64,000 bases of DNA from Schleiferia thermophila (GTDB lineage Bacteria; Bacteroidota; Bacteroidia; Flavobacteriales; Schleiferiaceae). The stretch lies in assembly GCF_003337435.1 (NCBI RefSeq), contig NZ_QPJS01000002.1, positions 186,001-250,000 on the forward strand. Direction: 5' to 3'. The notes beneath the pieces are model-generated. The model was not told the origin of the DNA. It did no database searches and saw only the letters and a list, made by a program, of their open reading frames with translations. This document shows positions 36,471 through 47,711 of this stretch, piece after piece. A program made the position numbers and the translations under genes. Each line of letters begins with the position of its first letter. Positions within the stretch are counted from its first letter, which is position 1.

Positions 36471-37484
36471 ATGAGTGCAGATAAAGAGGCCAAGCTCAGA
36501 GCGCTTAAGCTCACCCTGGAGAAGATGGACAAGACCTATGGAAAGGGTGCTGTAATGCGTATGGGAGATGCGCCAGTGGAGCAAATGGAAGTAATAAGTA
36601 CAGGCTCCATAGGGCTTGACGTGGCTCTGGGTGTGGGGGGTTACCCGAAAGGGAGAATTGTGGAAATTTTCGGACCGGAGTCATCGGGTAAAACTACTTT
36701 GACACTCCATGCCATAGCAGAGGTGCAAAAGCAGGGTGGTATAGCGGCCTTTATCGATGCCGAGCATGCATTTGACAGATTTTATGCCGAAAAACTGGGA
36801 GTGAATACCGATGATTTAATCATATCTCAGCCTGACAATGGGGAACAAGCACTGGAAATCGCAGATAACTTAATCAGATCCGGAGCTATCGACTTGATTG
36901 TAATTGACTCTGTGGCTGCCCTGACGCCAAAAAGCGAGATAGAGGGCGAAATGGGGGATTCCAAAGTAGGTCTGCAGGCCCGGCTGATGTCGCAGGCATT
37001 GAGAAAGCTGACGGCCACCATCAGCAAAACGAATTGCTGCTGTATTTTCATCAACCAACTCAGGGAGAAAATCGGGGTTATGTTTGGTAATCCGGAAACT
37101 ACTACCGGTGGTAATGCATTGAAATTTTATGCTTCAGTGAGGATAGACATCCGAAGAAGTACACAAATCAAAGAGGGCGAACAGGTGACTGGCAACCGCG
37201 TGAAAGTAAAAGTGGTAAAAAACAAGGTGGCTCCGCCCTTTCGCTCGGCAGAATTTGATATAATGTACGGGGAAGGAATTTCCAAAGTCGGAGAAATCAT
37301 TGATATGGGAACTGACTTTGGAATCATCAAAAAAAGCGGAAGCTGGTATAGCTACGGCGACACGAGGCTGGCTCAGGGACGCGATGCAGTAAAAATGTTG
37401 CTGATGGACAATCCGGAACTGCTGGAAGAACTAGAAACCAAAGTGCGCGAAAAACTCAAGCAGGCTCAGGAAAACAGCAAATAA
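36471..37484 (+). CDS. recA: Recombinase RecA
   Basis: The strand-exchange and SOS co-protease protein, 337 residues. Walker A reads [10 protein letters not shown], Walker [13 protein letters not shown], then the [19 protein letters not shown] loop 1 region and [20 protein letters not shown] loop 2. The ATG at 36471 is preferred over a GTG two codons earlier. Unlike the AEC gene before it, base use is nearly balanced (36961-37020 has 19 G and 17 C). I see no recognisable LexA box in the short upstream gap. Confidence 0.97.
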   Translation: MSADKEAKLRALKLTLEKMDKTYGKGAVMRMGDAPVEQMEVISTGSIGLDVALGVGGYPKGRIVEIFGPESSGKTTLTLHAIAEVQKQGGIAAFIDAEHAFDRFYAEKLGVNTDDLIISQPDNGEQALEIADNLIRSGAIDLIVIDSVAALTPKSEIEGEMGDSKVGLQARLMSQALRKLTATISKTNCCCIFINQLREKIGVMFGNPETTTGGNALKFYASVRIDIRRSTQIKEGEQVTGNRVKVKVVKNKVAPPFRSAEFDIMYGEGISKVGEIIDMGTDFGIIKKSGSWYSYGDTRLAQGRDAVKMLLMDNPELLEELETKVREKLKQAQENSK

Positions 37485-37516
37485 CAACCTGGTCAATTAC
37501 TAAGATTCTACTGCAA

Positions 37517-38785
37517 ATGCTGGTACTGCAAGAAATCAGGGAAAATAGGGAAAAAGTCATCGAAGCGCTGAAAAAGCGCAATCTGGATGCCGAAGGTTTG
37601 GTAAACAGCATACTGGATGCTGATTCCATCCGCAGAGCCATACAGACTGACTTGGACAACATTCGCAACGAAGCCAATCTGATCGGAAAACAGGTAGGCG
37701 CTCTGCAAAGAGAAGGCAAAAGGAATGAAGCTCAGGAGCTGATGAACAAAAGTGCAGCGCTTAAAGAACGCATCAAAGAGCTGACCGAGCAGCTTAAAGA
37801 AGCTGAAATACAACTTCGCGATATTCTTCTCACTGTGCCCAACGCACCGGCCGGATCGGTAAAGCCCGGTAAATCTGCTGAGGACAATGAAGTGGTGGCC
37901 CAATGGGGTGAGCCGCTGCAATTGCCTGATGATGCCAAGCCACACTGGGACATAGCCAGAGAGCTGGACATCATTGATTTTGAGCTTGGGGTAAAGGTGA
38001 CGGGTAGCGGATTTCCTGTTTACAAAGGAAAAGGTGCCAGATTACAAAGAGCCTTGATTCAGTATTTTTTGGATTACAACACACGTGCCGGGTATTTGGA
38101 GGTACAACCTCCTCATTTTGTCAACGAAGCGTCGGGATTTGGCACCGGACAATTGCCCGATAAGGAGGGTCAGATGTATTATATTGAGCGTGACGGGCTC
38201 TATGCCATTCCAACGGCAGAAGTGCCTGTGACCAATTTTTTCAGGGATGTGATTTTGTCTGAAAATGAATTGCCTCAAAAGCTTACGGCCTACACTCCTT
38301 GTTTTCGCAGAGAAGCCGGCTCTTATGGTGCCCATGTGAGGGGATTAAATCGATTGCATCAGTTTGATAAAGTGGAAATTGTAGTGATCAGCCATCCCGA
38401 AGACTCCTATCGGATATTGGAGGAGATGGTAGATCATGTGGCCGGATTGCTGCAGTCGCTGAAATTGCCTTATCGCATTCTGAGACTATGCGGAGGTGAT
38501 ATGGGGTTTGCCAGTGCCATGACCTACGATTTCGAAGTATGGTCTGCGGCACAGAAACGGTGGTTGGAGGTAAGCTCGGTGTCAAATTTCGAAACCTTTC
38601 AGGCCAACAGGCTGCAGCTCCGGTTTAAAGACAGCAATGGAAAAAACCGGCTCTGCCACACACTCAACGGCTCTTCACTGGCGCTTCCCCGGGTAGTGGC
38701 TGCATTGCTGGAAAACAATTTTGATGGCAATAGGGTAAAGCTGCCGGAAATAGTGGCTCAGTATGCCGGATTTGACTCGATCTGA
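37517..38785 (+). CDS. serS: Seryl-tRNA synthetase
   Basis: Class II aminoacyl-tRNA synthetase of 422 residues. The N-terminal region is the long antiparallel coiled coil (about residues 30-105) that grips the long variable arm of tRNA-Ser. The catalytic part has the class II motifs: G-S-G-F-P-V-Y-K-G-K-G-A-R-L-Q-R-A, motif 2 in F-R-R-E-A-G-S-Y-G, and motif 3 in N-G-S-S-L-A-L-P-R. In motif 2 many bacteria have A-G-S-A-G-R-D-T; here it is A-G-S-Y-G-A-H-V, a form I have seen in Bacteroidota. Only 32 bp separate it from recA. Confidence 0.95.
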   Translation: MLVLQEIRENREKVIEALKKRNLDAEGLVNSILDADSIRRAIQTDLDNIRNEANLIGKQVGALQREGKRNEAQELMNKSAALKERIKELTEQLKEAEIQLRDILLTVPNAPAGSVKPGKSAEDNEVVAQWGEPLQLPDDAKPHWDIARELDIIDFELGVKVTGSGFPVYKGKGARLQRALIQYFLDYNTRAGYLEVQPPHFVNEASGFGTGQLPDKEGQMYYIERDGLYAIPTAEVPVTNFFRDVILSENELPQKLTAYTPCFRREAGSYGAHVRGLNRLHQFDKVEIVVISHPEDSYRILEEMVDHVAGLLQSLKLPYRILRLCGGDMGFASAMTYDFEVWSAAQKRWLEVSSVSNFETFQANRLQLRFKDSNGKNRLCHTLNGSSLALPRVVAALLENNFDGNRVKLPEIVAQYAGFDSI

Positions 38786-38791
38786 GAGCTG

Positions 38792-39847
38792 ATGAAGCAT
38801 CTGCTGCTTGTGGGTCAGGGTATTGCCGGGAGCACGCTGGCTCTTCTGGCCGAAGAAAGGGGTATACGGGTAACCTGTATCGGTCTGCCGGGATTAAGCA
38901 ACAGCTCGGCAGTGGCCTCAGGCATATGGAATCCGATAGTGTTGAAACGGATGACTCTGGTATGGCGGGCTGCAGAAATGCTGGAAGCACTCGAAGCATT
39001 TTACCCAAAAGCACAAGCACTTACAGAAGAGGTGTTTTTTCATCCCATGCCTGTATACAGGATTTTTCACTCTCCGGCAGAAGTCAATGAGTGGCAGGTT
39101 AAGAGCACCTTGCCTCTGTGGAATACACTTTTAATTTCCGACCCAGTGGAATTGCCAGCGTATATACGGGCTCCCTACGGAGCCGGTAAGGTGCTGCGGA
39201 CCGGATATGTAAATACGGTCAAATACATAGAGGGAGTTCAACGCAGATTGCAGTTTTTGGAATGGGCATTCTACGAGCAGTTTTTTTACGACAAGTTGAA
39301 AATTAAAGATTCGGGAGTAGAATATCTGGGCTTGTGGTACGATGGGGTGGTTTTTGCAGATGGAATGTATGCCTGGCAGCACAATCCCTGGTTCCCTCGT
39401 ACATGGATGCGCCCTACGCGGGGGGATGTACTCACGCTCACCGACCTGCCTGCAGACTGGAATTTTATACTACATTTCAGCCACTTTGTAGTGCCGCTGG
39501 CTGATGGCCAATGGAAGCTAGGAGCCACTTACGACTTCAAACGACCGACGCCTCAGCCCAACCTGCTGATGGCTGGCCAGATGCTGGATGAACTCAAGTC
39601 GGTCGCTGAGGTCACACCTGTCGTGACGAAAGCTGAGGCCGGGGTACGTCCCAATACCAAAGACCGGAGGCCGATGATAGGCTCACATCCTGAGCATCCG
39701 CAGGTGTTTTTCATCAATGGATTGGGAAGCCGGGGTGTATTGTTGGCTCCTAAGCTGTCGGAGTGGTTGCTCGATTGGATTACAGAAGGCAGTCCCGTTC
39801 CTGAGGAAGCAGATATCAAAAGGTGTTTTCCGAAAAATAAGGATTGA
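38792..39847 (+). CDS. FAD-dependent oxidoreductase (DAO family)
   Basis: A 351-residue flavoenzyme. The N-terminal dinucleotide fold is seen as L-L-L-V-G-Q-G-I-A-G-S-T-L-A; the first position of the G-x-G-x-x-G motif is normal. The C-terminal A-E-A-G-V-R-P-N-T-K-D-R-R-P-M-I-G followed by N-G-L-G-S-R-G-V is typical of the D-amino-acid oxidase superfamily, where it closes the FAD site. The substrate is probably an amine or amino acid but is not predictable. It begins 6 bp after serS and may be co-transcribed with it. Confidence 0.83.
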   Translation: MKHLLLVGQGIAGSTLALLAEERGIRVTCIGLPGLSNSSAVASGIWNPIVLKRMTLVWRAAEMLEALEAFYPKAQALTEEVFFHPMPVYRIFHSPAEVNEWQVKSTLPLWNTLLISDPVELPAYIRAPYGAGKVLRTGYVNTVKYIEGVQRRLQFLEWAFYEQFFYDKLKIKDSGVEYLGLWYDGVVFADGMYAWQHNPWFPRTWMRPTRGDVLTLTDLPADWNFILHFSHFVVPLADGQWKLGATYDFKRPTPQPNLLMAGQMLDELKSVAEVTPVVTKAEAGVRPNTKDRRPMIGSHPEHPQVFFINGLGSRGVLLAPKLSEWLLDWITEGSPVPEEADIKRCFPKNKD

Positions 39848-39919
39848 GTCCGGAATTCAAGGGGTATTCGAGTATTTCGACTTTATTTGAAAGCCAAAAA
39901 GGAGGCAAAATTTTCCTCA

Positions 39920-41311
39920 ATGAACGCTCAAAATCAAATTGCTGCAAAACCCCTCAACAATTTGCTGCTGATATCAGGCATCCTGATATTGGTATATGTA
40001 TTGGCATTTATAGTGCCTTCGGGTGAGTACCAACGAAGGCAAGAGGATGGCATCACGGTGGTTGTTCCCGGAAGCTATTCGCAGATTCAAAAAATACGTC
40101 CTACGGTAATGGAGCTGCTCTCAGCACCGGCCAGGGGATTCAGTGCCTCTGCTGATGTAATTGCTTTTGTATTGCTGATTGGCGGTGCTTTTGGGGTAAT
40201 AGGACGTACAGGTGCCCTTGAGGCAGGACTCAAATCAATGGTGCATGTCACCTCCAGACACAAACGCCTAAAAAAACTCTTTCCGGCTCTTTTGCTTATG
40301 GTCTTTTCACTGGCGGGAAACACCTTTGGAATGAGTGAGGAAGTCCTTCTTTTTGTAATGATTACAGTTCCTATGGCCCATCAAATGGGGTATGACACGC
40401 TCACGGGTTTAGCCATTCCATTTGTGGGAGCTGCGGTTGGATTTGCCGGTGCTGCTTTTAACCCTTTTACCGTGGGGGTAGCGCAGGGAATCGCTCAATT
40501 ACCCCCGTTCTCCGGATTTGAATATCGGATGGGTGTATGGATGGTGTTTACTTTAGCTGCAATAGCCTATGTGTATGGACATATTCGGAAGGTGGCCAAA
40601 AATCCTTCGGCAGGTTTCTTTTCGGATATTCGTGGTTTTGAAACCGGTTCGGACCCAACCCATTCGCGGAATGTGACCACGCTTTTGATCATATTTGGAA
40701 TGGGGTTGGTACTGATGATGGTCGGGGTCAAATTATGGGAATGGTACATTGCCGAGTTGGCAGGAATGTTTATTGGCATGGCAGTAGTGGTAGCTGTAAT
40801 CGGAAGGTTACAACCACAGGAAGCAACAGATGCATTTTTAAACGGCTGCAGGGACATGGTACCTGTGGTTGTGGTAATCGGACTTTCGCGGTCCATCCTT
40901 GTGCTGGCAGAAGATGCCGGAATTATTGATACACTGTTATACGGCATTGTTCAAGTGACCGAAGGTCTGCCCGGGGAAATTGCTGTGCAGATGATGTTTC
41001 TTACACAGGGATTGATCAATTTCTTCATTCCTTCTGGCTCTGGTCAGGCAGCCCTTACCATGCCATTAATGACACCGCTTGCAGACCTGATGCAGATCAA
41101 CAGACAAACAGCTGTGTTGGCATTTCAGTTTGGCGATGGAATTTTTAACATGATAATACCTACAAGCGGAGTCACGGTGGGAGTCTTGTCTTTGACCGGG
41201 ATCCCCTTCAATGTCTGGGTGCGATGGTGTATGAAATTAGTACTGTGGTTGGTCATATTGGCAGGGATTGCACTTGCTATCGGAGTATTTTTTCCAAATG
41301 TGTGGCAATAA
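39920..41311 (+). CDS. YfcC-family (C4-dicarboxylate/arginine-type) membrane carrier
   Basis: A membrane carrier of 463 residues with about 12 segments. The N-terminal helix followed by F-I-V-P-S-G-E-Y-Q-R, the A-P-A-R-G-F segment, S-L-A-G-N-T-F-G-M-S-E-E and the late I-P-S-G-S-G-Q-A-A-L-T-M-P-L-M-T-P are hallmarks of the YfcC group within the IT superfamily. Members have been linked to uptake of peptides, arginine/ornithine or dicarboxylates; the substrate here is open. The frame continues back to a TTG at 39887, but the ATG at 39920 lies after an AGGAGG-like stretch and fits the family start. Confidence 0.84.
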   Translation: MNAQNQIAAKPLNNLLLISGILILVYVLAFIVPSGEYQRRQEDGITVVVPGSYSQIQKIRPTVMELLSAPARGFSASADVIAFVLLIGGAFGVIGRTGALEAGLKSMVHVTSRHKRLKKLFPALLLMVFSLAGNTFGMSEEVLLFVMITVPMAHQMGYDTLTGLAIPFVGAAVGFAGAAFNPFTVGVAQGIAQLPPFSGFEYRMGVWMVFTLAAIAYVYGHIRKVAKNPSAGFFSDIRGFETGSDPTHSRNVTTLLIIFGMGLVLMMVGVKLWEWYIAELAGMFIGMAVVVAVIGRLQPQEATDAFLNGCRDMVPVVVVIGLSRSILVLAEDAGIIDTLLYGIVQVTEGLPGEIAVQMMFLTQGLINFFIPSGSGQAALTMPLMTPLADLMQINRQTAVLAFQFGDGIFNMIIPTSGVTVGVLSLTGIPFNVWVRWCMKLVLWLVILAGIALAIGVFFPNVWQ

Positions 41312-41445
41312 GCGTAATGCACGTGTGACTCCGCCAATGGATGCACAAAGTGTAAAACAAAAATTAAATTTTCCTGGGCAGTTAGAATGTAGGCGAAGCT
41401 GGATGTCACAAAATCGAAAAAACATTTTTTTGCCATGGAGGATGA

Positions 41446-42996
<1,551 letters not shown>

Positions 42997-43013
42997 GTCG
43001 AAATCTTTAAAAG

Positions 43014-43289
43014 ATGAATGTAGAAATCGTATCACCGGAAGGCAAAGTTTTTTCAGGTCAGGCCAAAGCAGTTCAACTGCCGGGAACGAATGGATTGTTC
43101 CAGATTCTGGACAACCATGCCCCTTTGATTTCCACTCTGACCAGCGGAAGCATAAAACTTGAAATTTCAGAAAAAACTGCTGACCTCCCGTCTGTATTTG
43201 AAAAGACTTCCGGTAGTCAGTACCTCTTGCCCATCAAAGGTGGCGTGGTAGAAGTGCTGGCTAACAAGGTGATTATCCTCGTGGATTAA
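43014..43289 (+). CDS. atpC: ATP synthase F1 subunit epsilon
   Basis: A 91-residue epsilon subunit containing only the N-terminal beta-sandwich domain (V-E-I-V-S-P-E-G-K-V-F-S-G-Q-A, L-P-G-T-N-G-L-F-Q-I-L-D-N-H-A-P-L-I-S-T-L), without the C-terminal helical hairpin that inhibits the enzyme in many bacteria. It follows atpD by 17 bp and ends at a terminator. The lack of the inhibitory helices suggests that ATP hydrolysis is controlled in another way. Confidence 0.93.
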   Translation: MNVEIVSPEGKVFSGQAKAVQLPGTNGLFQILDNHAPLISTLTSGSIKLEISEKTADLPSVFEKTSGSQYLLPIKGGVVEVLANKVIILVD

Positions 43290-43316
43290 TTATTTTTTCG
43301 ATACAATGTACCTTCG

Positions 43317-43347
43317 ACCCCGCCACCCATATGGCGGGGTTTTTTTT
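43317..43347 (+). terminator. Intrinsic terminator after atpC
   Basis: A perfect 8-bp stem ACCCCGCC/GGCGGGGT (43317-43324 with 43333-43340), an eight-base loop and eight T. Confidence 0.88.
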
Positions 43348-43368
43348 AATTTGTTAAATACGACACCT

Positions 43369-44013
43369 ATGGATTTTATTCCGGAGCACATCTCTAAATA
43401 TGCTGAGCAGCACACACGTCATGAAGGCTTCGTTTTGGAAGAGCTGGAAAAGGATACGTACCTCAAAGTCTTGATGCCCAGAATGTGCAGCGGTCATTTG
43501 CAGGGGCAAATCCTGCGCATGTTTACTGCCATGATCCGGCCAAAGCGCGTACTCGAAATCGGCACCTACACGGGATATTCAGCCATCGCCATGGCCGAAG
43601 TCCTGCCCAGCGGTGCAGAATTACACACCATCGACATCAATGCTGAATTAAAGCCTATGGTCGAAACGTATATAAATAAGGCCGGTATGGAAAGAACCAT
43701 CAAACTGCACATAGGCAATGCTATGAACATTATCCCCACTCTCGAAGGTTCATGGGATATGGTATTTATCGATGCCGATAAGGAAAACTACCTCAATTAT
43801 TACCATATGGTATTACCTGCCCTTAAACCGGGAGGCTTTATCATCGCCGATAATGTGCTGTGGAGTGGTAAGGTGTGTGATGAAACAGTCAACGACCCGG
43901 AGACCCGTGCACTCCGGGAATTCAACACTTTCGTTCACAATGACCAACGCGTAGAAAATGTATTGCTCCCGGTGCGCGACGGATTGATGATAATGCGCAA
44001 AATAAGTGAATGA
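43369..44013 (+). CDS. O-methyltransferase (catechol/caffeoyl-CoA OMT-like)
   Basis: A 214-residue class I SAM methyltransferase. The cofactor loop is V-L-E-I-G-T-Y-T-G-Y-S-A-I-A-M-A, followed by H-T-I-D-I-N-A-E, the metal/substrate region V-F-I-D-A-D-K-E-N-Y and A-D-N-V-L-W-S-G-K-V. These are the marks of the metal-dependent O-methyltransferase_3 family. The acceptor is unknown. The ATG at 43369 is used because upstream codons run through the atpC terminator. Confidence 0.9.
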   Translation: MDFIPEHISKYAEQHTRHEGFVLEELEKDTYLKVLMPRMCSGHLQGQILRMFTAMIRPKRVLEIGTYTGYSAIAMAEVLPSGAELHTIDINAELKPMVETYINKAGMERTIKLHIGNAMNIIPTLEGSWDMVFIDADKENYLNYYHMVLPALKPGGFIIADNVLWSGKVCDETVNDPETRALREFNTFVHNDQRVENVLLPVRDGLMIMRKISE

Positions 44014-44035
44014 AGACTTTAAAATTCCCATACCA

Positions 44036-44683
44036 ATGCAACTACAGGCTCCGTCCTATCTGTCTGAACTTATCAGCCATGGCGAAGGACTTCAGCTGGA
44101 TTTCAAATTTGCTATCAACGACAGCCGGAAGATTGCCATCAGTCTGTCTGCCTTTGCCAATACAAAAGGCGGCAGGCTATTGATTGGAGTGAAAGACAAC
44201 GGGCGCATTGCCGGGGTCAGAAGCGATGAAGAATTTTACATGATCGAAGCTGCCAACGATCTATACCTGAACAGGCCCCTTTCACTCACAGTAGTGGAAC
44301 ATGAAGTAGAGGGCAAAAAAGTGCTGGAAGTCGTCGTGCCGGAAGATCAGGTCAAAGGAATTAAAGCCCAGGACATTCACCGAAAATCATGGGCGTACAT
44401 CCGACACCTGGACCAGAATCTCCTCGCCTCACCCGTTCACCTGGAGCTGTGGCGATATGCATCCGATACTGCACCAAAAAAACGCCTGAGCCAAAAGCAA
44501 ATCGTAGACGGACTAAAAATCATCGAAAATTTTCCCACAGGTATTTCACTGGAAAATTTTCAGAAAAACACCGGTCTTCAGCGCAGGCGGGCCGCTGAGC
44601 TACTCGCCCGATTTATCTACTGGAACCTGGTGGACACACACATCGTCAATGGCCGAATTTTATTCACAAGTGCAGACCAATAA
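44036..44683 (+). CDS. AlbA_2 (Schlafen-type) domain protein
   Basis: A 215-residue protein with an AlbA_2 domain in its first 110 residues: the L-Q-L-D-F-K-F start strand, then S-A-F-A-N-T-K-G-G-R-L-L-I-G-V-K-D-N-G and the charged loop that follows. Related domains occur in divergent ATP/nucleic-acid-binding proteins and in Schlafen nucleases. The C-terminal part looks like a winged helix (L-S-Q-K-Q-I-V-D-G-L onwards), suggesting nucleic-acid binding or regulation. I prefer the ATG at 44036 over a GTG at 44006 that overlaps the methyltransferase. The next gene starts 35 bp before its stop. Confidence 0.75.
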   Translation: MQLQAPSYLSELISHGEGLQLDFKFAINDSRKIAISLSAFANTKGGRLLIGVKDNGRIAGVRSDEEFYMIEAANDLYLNRPLSLTVVEHEVEGKKVLEVVVPEDQVKGIKAQDIHRKSWAYIRHLDQNLLASPVHLELWRYASDTAPKKRLSQKQIVDGLKIIENFPTGISLENFQKNTGLQRRRAAELLARFIYWNLVDTHIVNGRILFTSADQ

Positions 44684-45344
44684 TCACGTGTATCTAATTT
44701 CCGGTCTGGGAGCAGATCAAAGAGCATTTAGCCTGCTTACCAGATATTTTCAACACAAGCATACATTCCTTCCCTGGATTGAACCTCTTTCTGATGAGCC
44801 ACTCGAGGCCTATGCCCTCAGAATGGCCCGTGGAAAAATAGATACCCGTTTCAAACGTCGTATCGGCATAGGACTTTCCTTTGGTGGAATAATCGGCAGA
44901 GCATTACTGGAAAAAAACCTGCTTACCCATCTGATACTGATTTCCTCCGTGAAATCACCGGCCGAATTCAGACCCCTTTTTCGAATTTTAAGAGTGGTTC
45001 CGGTCTATAGATGGGTACCAGCCACAGCACTTAAAAAAATTCTTTTGAACAGCGGACTGATCATACCGTCCGCCTTACGACACGAGCATCAGTGCATTAT
45101 GGCCGAAATGTTTGCTCAGCACTCAGCCAGCTATTACAAATGGGCAATTCATACCTTCCTGCAGATGCCGTCCCTGCCACACCGTGAAAATATTTATCAC
45201 GTCCATGGCACTCATGACGAAGTCTTCCCCATTCGATATATTTGCAATGCCATTGAAATAGCAGGCGGCTCCCATCTGATGATTTTAACCCGTGGGAAAG
45301 ACATCAGCCGCATCATAGAGCAGATTGTAAGTGACCTATCGTGA
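44649..45344 (+). CDS. Alpha/beta hydrolase
   Basis: A 231-residue protein with an alpha/beta-hydrolase outline: L-I-S-G-L-G-A-D-Q-R-A-F near the start, the nucleophile region I-G-L-S-F-G-G-I-I-G (serine in G-x-S-x-G form) and a final H-G-T-H-D-E-V-F-P followed by G-G-S-H-L-M with the likely acid and histidine. The substrate is unknown. It overlaps the AlbA_2 gene by 35 bp and precedes the helicase by 21 bp, so the three may be co-transcribed. Confidence 0.75.
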   Translation: MAEFYSQVQTNNHVYLISGLGADQRAFSLLTRYFQHKHTFLPWIEPLSDEPLEAYALRMARGKIDTRFKRRIGIGLSFGGIIGRALLEKNLLTHLILISSVKSPAEFRPLFRILRVVPVYRWVPATALKKILLNSGLIIPSALRHEHQCIMAEMFAQHSASYYKWAIHTFLQMPSLPHRENIYHVHGTHDEVFPIRYICNAIEIAGGSHLMILTRGKDISRIIEQIVSDLS

Positions 45345-45365
45345 AAAGATCATAGCATACCGAAT

Positions 45366-47699
45366 TTGAATACCGAAAACCTCTTAAAGGAACTCAACGA
45401 TGTGCAGCGCGAAGCCGTATTGCACACAGAAGGCCCGGTCATGATCATTGCAGGTGCAGGCTCGGGAAAAACCCGTGTCCTTACCTATCGCATTGCATGG
45501 CTTATGCTACAGGGCACCGACCCTTTCAATATCCTGGCCCTAACCTTTACCAACAAAGCCGCCCGGGAAATGAAAGAGCGCATTGCAGCGGTCGTAGGAC
45601 ATTCCGAGGCCAAAAATCTCTGGATGGGCACTTTTCACTCCATCTTTGCCCGATTGCTACGCATCGATGGACATATGCTCGGCTATCCGTCCAACTTTAC
45701 CATCTACGACACCGATGACTCCGAAAAACTCATCACCCAAATCGTAAAAGAAAAAAACCTCGACAAAGACCTCTATAAACCCAAAAAAATCCTCAACCGA
45801 ATCTCTTCCCTGAAAAACAACCTAATCATACCACAGTATTACGACAACTTTCCTGAGCTTAGAGAATACGACGAAGCAGCAAAAATTCCCGACTTTAAAA
45901 ACATTTACACCGCCTATGTGGAGCGTTGTTTCAAAGCAGGTGCTATGGATTTCGACGACATCCTGCTCAAAACCAACGAGCTGCTCGGCACATTTCCGGA
46001 AATTCTGGCCAAGTATCAGGACCGCTTCCGCTATATCCTCGTAGACGAGTATCAAGACACCAACCACAGCCAATACATCATCATCAAGGCACTGGCCAAT
46101 AAATTTGAAAACATCTGCGTGGTAGGCGACGACGCCCAGTCCATCTACGCCTTCCGGGGAGCCAACATTCGCAATATCCTCAGCTTCCAAAAAGACTATC
46201 CCGACTGCCAAATCTTCAAACTCGAACAAAACTACCGCTCTACCCAACACATCGTAAATGCAGCAAATTCCGTAATAGCCAACAACCGCGACCAGCTGAA
46301 GAAAAATGTATGGACTTCCAATGAGACCGGCGAAAAAATTACCATCTACAAAGCCCTTAACGAAACCGAAGAAGCCCACTACATCGCAGAGCGCATCATG
46401 GAGCGCCATCTGACCTACCAGATGCCTTACAGCGATTTTGCGATTCTCTATCGCACCAATGCACAAAGCCGCGCATTGGAAGAGCAACTCCGTCGCAAAA
46501 ACATTCCCTATCGCATCTACGGCGGAATGAGTTTCTACCAACGCAAAGAAGTAAAAGACTTACTCGCCTATCTGCGCCTGGCCGTAAATCCGCACGACGA
46601 AGAAGCCCTACGTCGTGTAATTAACTATCCTGCCCGCGGCATCGGGCAGACCACTGTAGAGCGCCTTACCATCCTGGCCGACCAACACAACACCACCCTC
46701 TGGGACATCTGCCGGAATGCCATCAATTTCAAAAATGAACTGGGAACCGCCCCGGCCCAAAAAGTCAGTGACTTTGCAACTATGATCACCGAGTTTGGCG
46801 TTCGTGCCCGAAGAGAAAGCGCATGGGATGCAGCGGAGCACATCTTCAAAGCATCCGGCATCCTAAGAGCACTCAACGACGACAAAACCGAAGAAGGCAT
46901 CTCACGCCTTGGAAATGTCCAGGAATTGCTCAACAACATAAAATCCTTCACCGATACCCAACTCAGCCTCGAAGAAAACAACGACATCTCGCTCGACTAC
47001 TTTCTTCAGGACATCGCCCTGCTTACATCTACCGACCAGCAAGACGACGGTGAGCCCAACAAAGTCTCCCTCATGACACTCCATCTGGCCAAAGGCCTCG
47101 AATTTCCCGTCGTCTTCATTTCCGGAATGGAAGAAGAACTCTTCCCCTCATCCCAGATGGTCAATACCCGTGCTGACCTCGAAGAAGAACGCCGTCTCTT
47201 CTACGTCGGCATGACCCGCGCCAAAAAAAAGCTCTTTCTCACATTCACCCACATGCGCATGCGCTACGGCAAAACCAACGATTGCGAGCCCAGCCGATTT
47301 CTTGATGAAATCGACGACCAATACACCGAACTCATTCTGCCTGCCTTCCACCGTAGCCAGCCAACCTTCCTCTCAGGGCCGGCATGGGGTGCCGGGCCCG
47401 CCAACAACCACTCATCCGGCCCTTTTGCCCCCATCGGCACCTCCAGACAAAAAACGCCTCACCTCGCCACCCGCCCTTCCAGCACAGCATCCAATGCTCT
47501 CCCACCTGAAAAACCCCAAGGCGAAATCCTGACCCACACCGTACCCGGAGACCGGGTCTTTCACGAAAAATTCGGATATGGCAACGTATTGGAAGTCGAA
47601 GGCTCTGGCGTCAATGTCAAAGCTACAGTAGCCTTTGACCAGGCCGGCCAGAAAAAATTACTCCTCCAATATGCCAAACTCATCAAAGTAAAACCCTGA
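45366..47699 (+). CDS. pcrA: UvrD/PcrA-type superfamily 1 DNA helicase
   Basis: A 777-residue 3'-5' helicase acting in repair and in clearing proteins from DNA. Motifs seen: L-N-D-V-Q-R-E-A-V (Q motif), Walker A A-G-A-G-S-G-K-T-R-V, motif Ia T-F-T-N-K-A-A, motif II V-D-E-Y-Q-D-T-N, motif III G-D-D-A-Q-S-I-Y-A-F-R-G-A, motif IV L-E-Q-N-Y-R-S-T, motif V T-L-H-L-A-K-G-L-E-F and motif VI V-G-M-T-R-A-K-K. The C-terminal tail resembles the PcrA/UvrD Tudor-like end (D-R-V-F-H-E-K-F-G-Y-G). The start is TTG at 45366, which is the only sensible one. The second half is very C rich on the coding strand (47401-47460 has 28 C and 7 G). Confidence 0.93.
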   Translation: MNTENLLKELNDVQREAVLHTEGPVMIIAGAGSGKTRVLTYRIAWLMLQGTDPFNILALTFTNKAAREMKERIAAVVGHSEAKNLWMGTFHSIFARLLRIDGHMLGYPSNFTIYDTDDSEKLITQIVKEKNLDKDLYKPKKILNRISSLKNNLIIPQYYDNFPELREYDEAAKIPDFKNIYTAYVERCFKAGAMDFDDILLKTNELLGTFPEILAKYQDRFRYILVDEYQDTNHSQYIIIKALANKFENICVVGDDAQSIYAFRGANIRNILSFQKDYPDCQIFKLEQNYRSTQHIVNAANSVIANNRDQLKKNVWTSNETGEKITIYKALNETEEAHYIAERIMERHLTYQMPYSDFAILYRTNAQSRALEEQLRRKNIPYRIYGGMSFYQRKEVKDLLAYLRLAVNPHDEEALRRVINYPARGIGQTTVERLTILADQHNTTLWDICRNAINFKNELGTAPAQKVSDFATMITEFGVRARRESAWDAAEHIFKASGILRALNDDKTEEGISRLGNVQELLNNIKSFTDTQLSLEENNDISLDYFLQDIALLTSTDQQDDGEPNKVSLMTLHLAKGLEFPVVFISGMEEELFPSSQMVNTRADLEEERRLFYVGMTRAKKKLFLTFTHMRMRYGKTNDCEPSRFLDEIDDQYTELILPAFHRSQPTFLSGPAWGAGPANNHSSGPFAPIGTSRQKTPHLATRPSSTASNALPPEKPQGEILTHTVPGDRVFHEKFGYGNVLEVEGSGVNVKATVAFDQAGQKKLLLQYAKLIKVKP

Positions 47700-47711
47700 A
47701 CCACACCAACC

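Noticed and set aside
45822-46541. A 239-codon frame antisense to pcrA
   Set aside because: All helicase motifs are in the other strand; the antisense frame is a composition effect of the C-rich coding strand.
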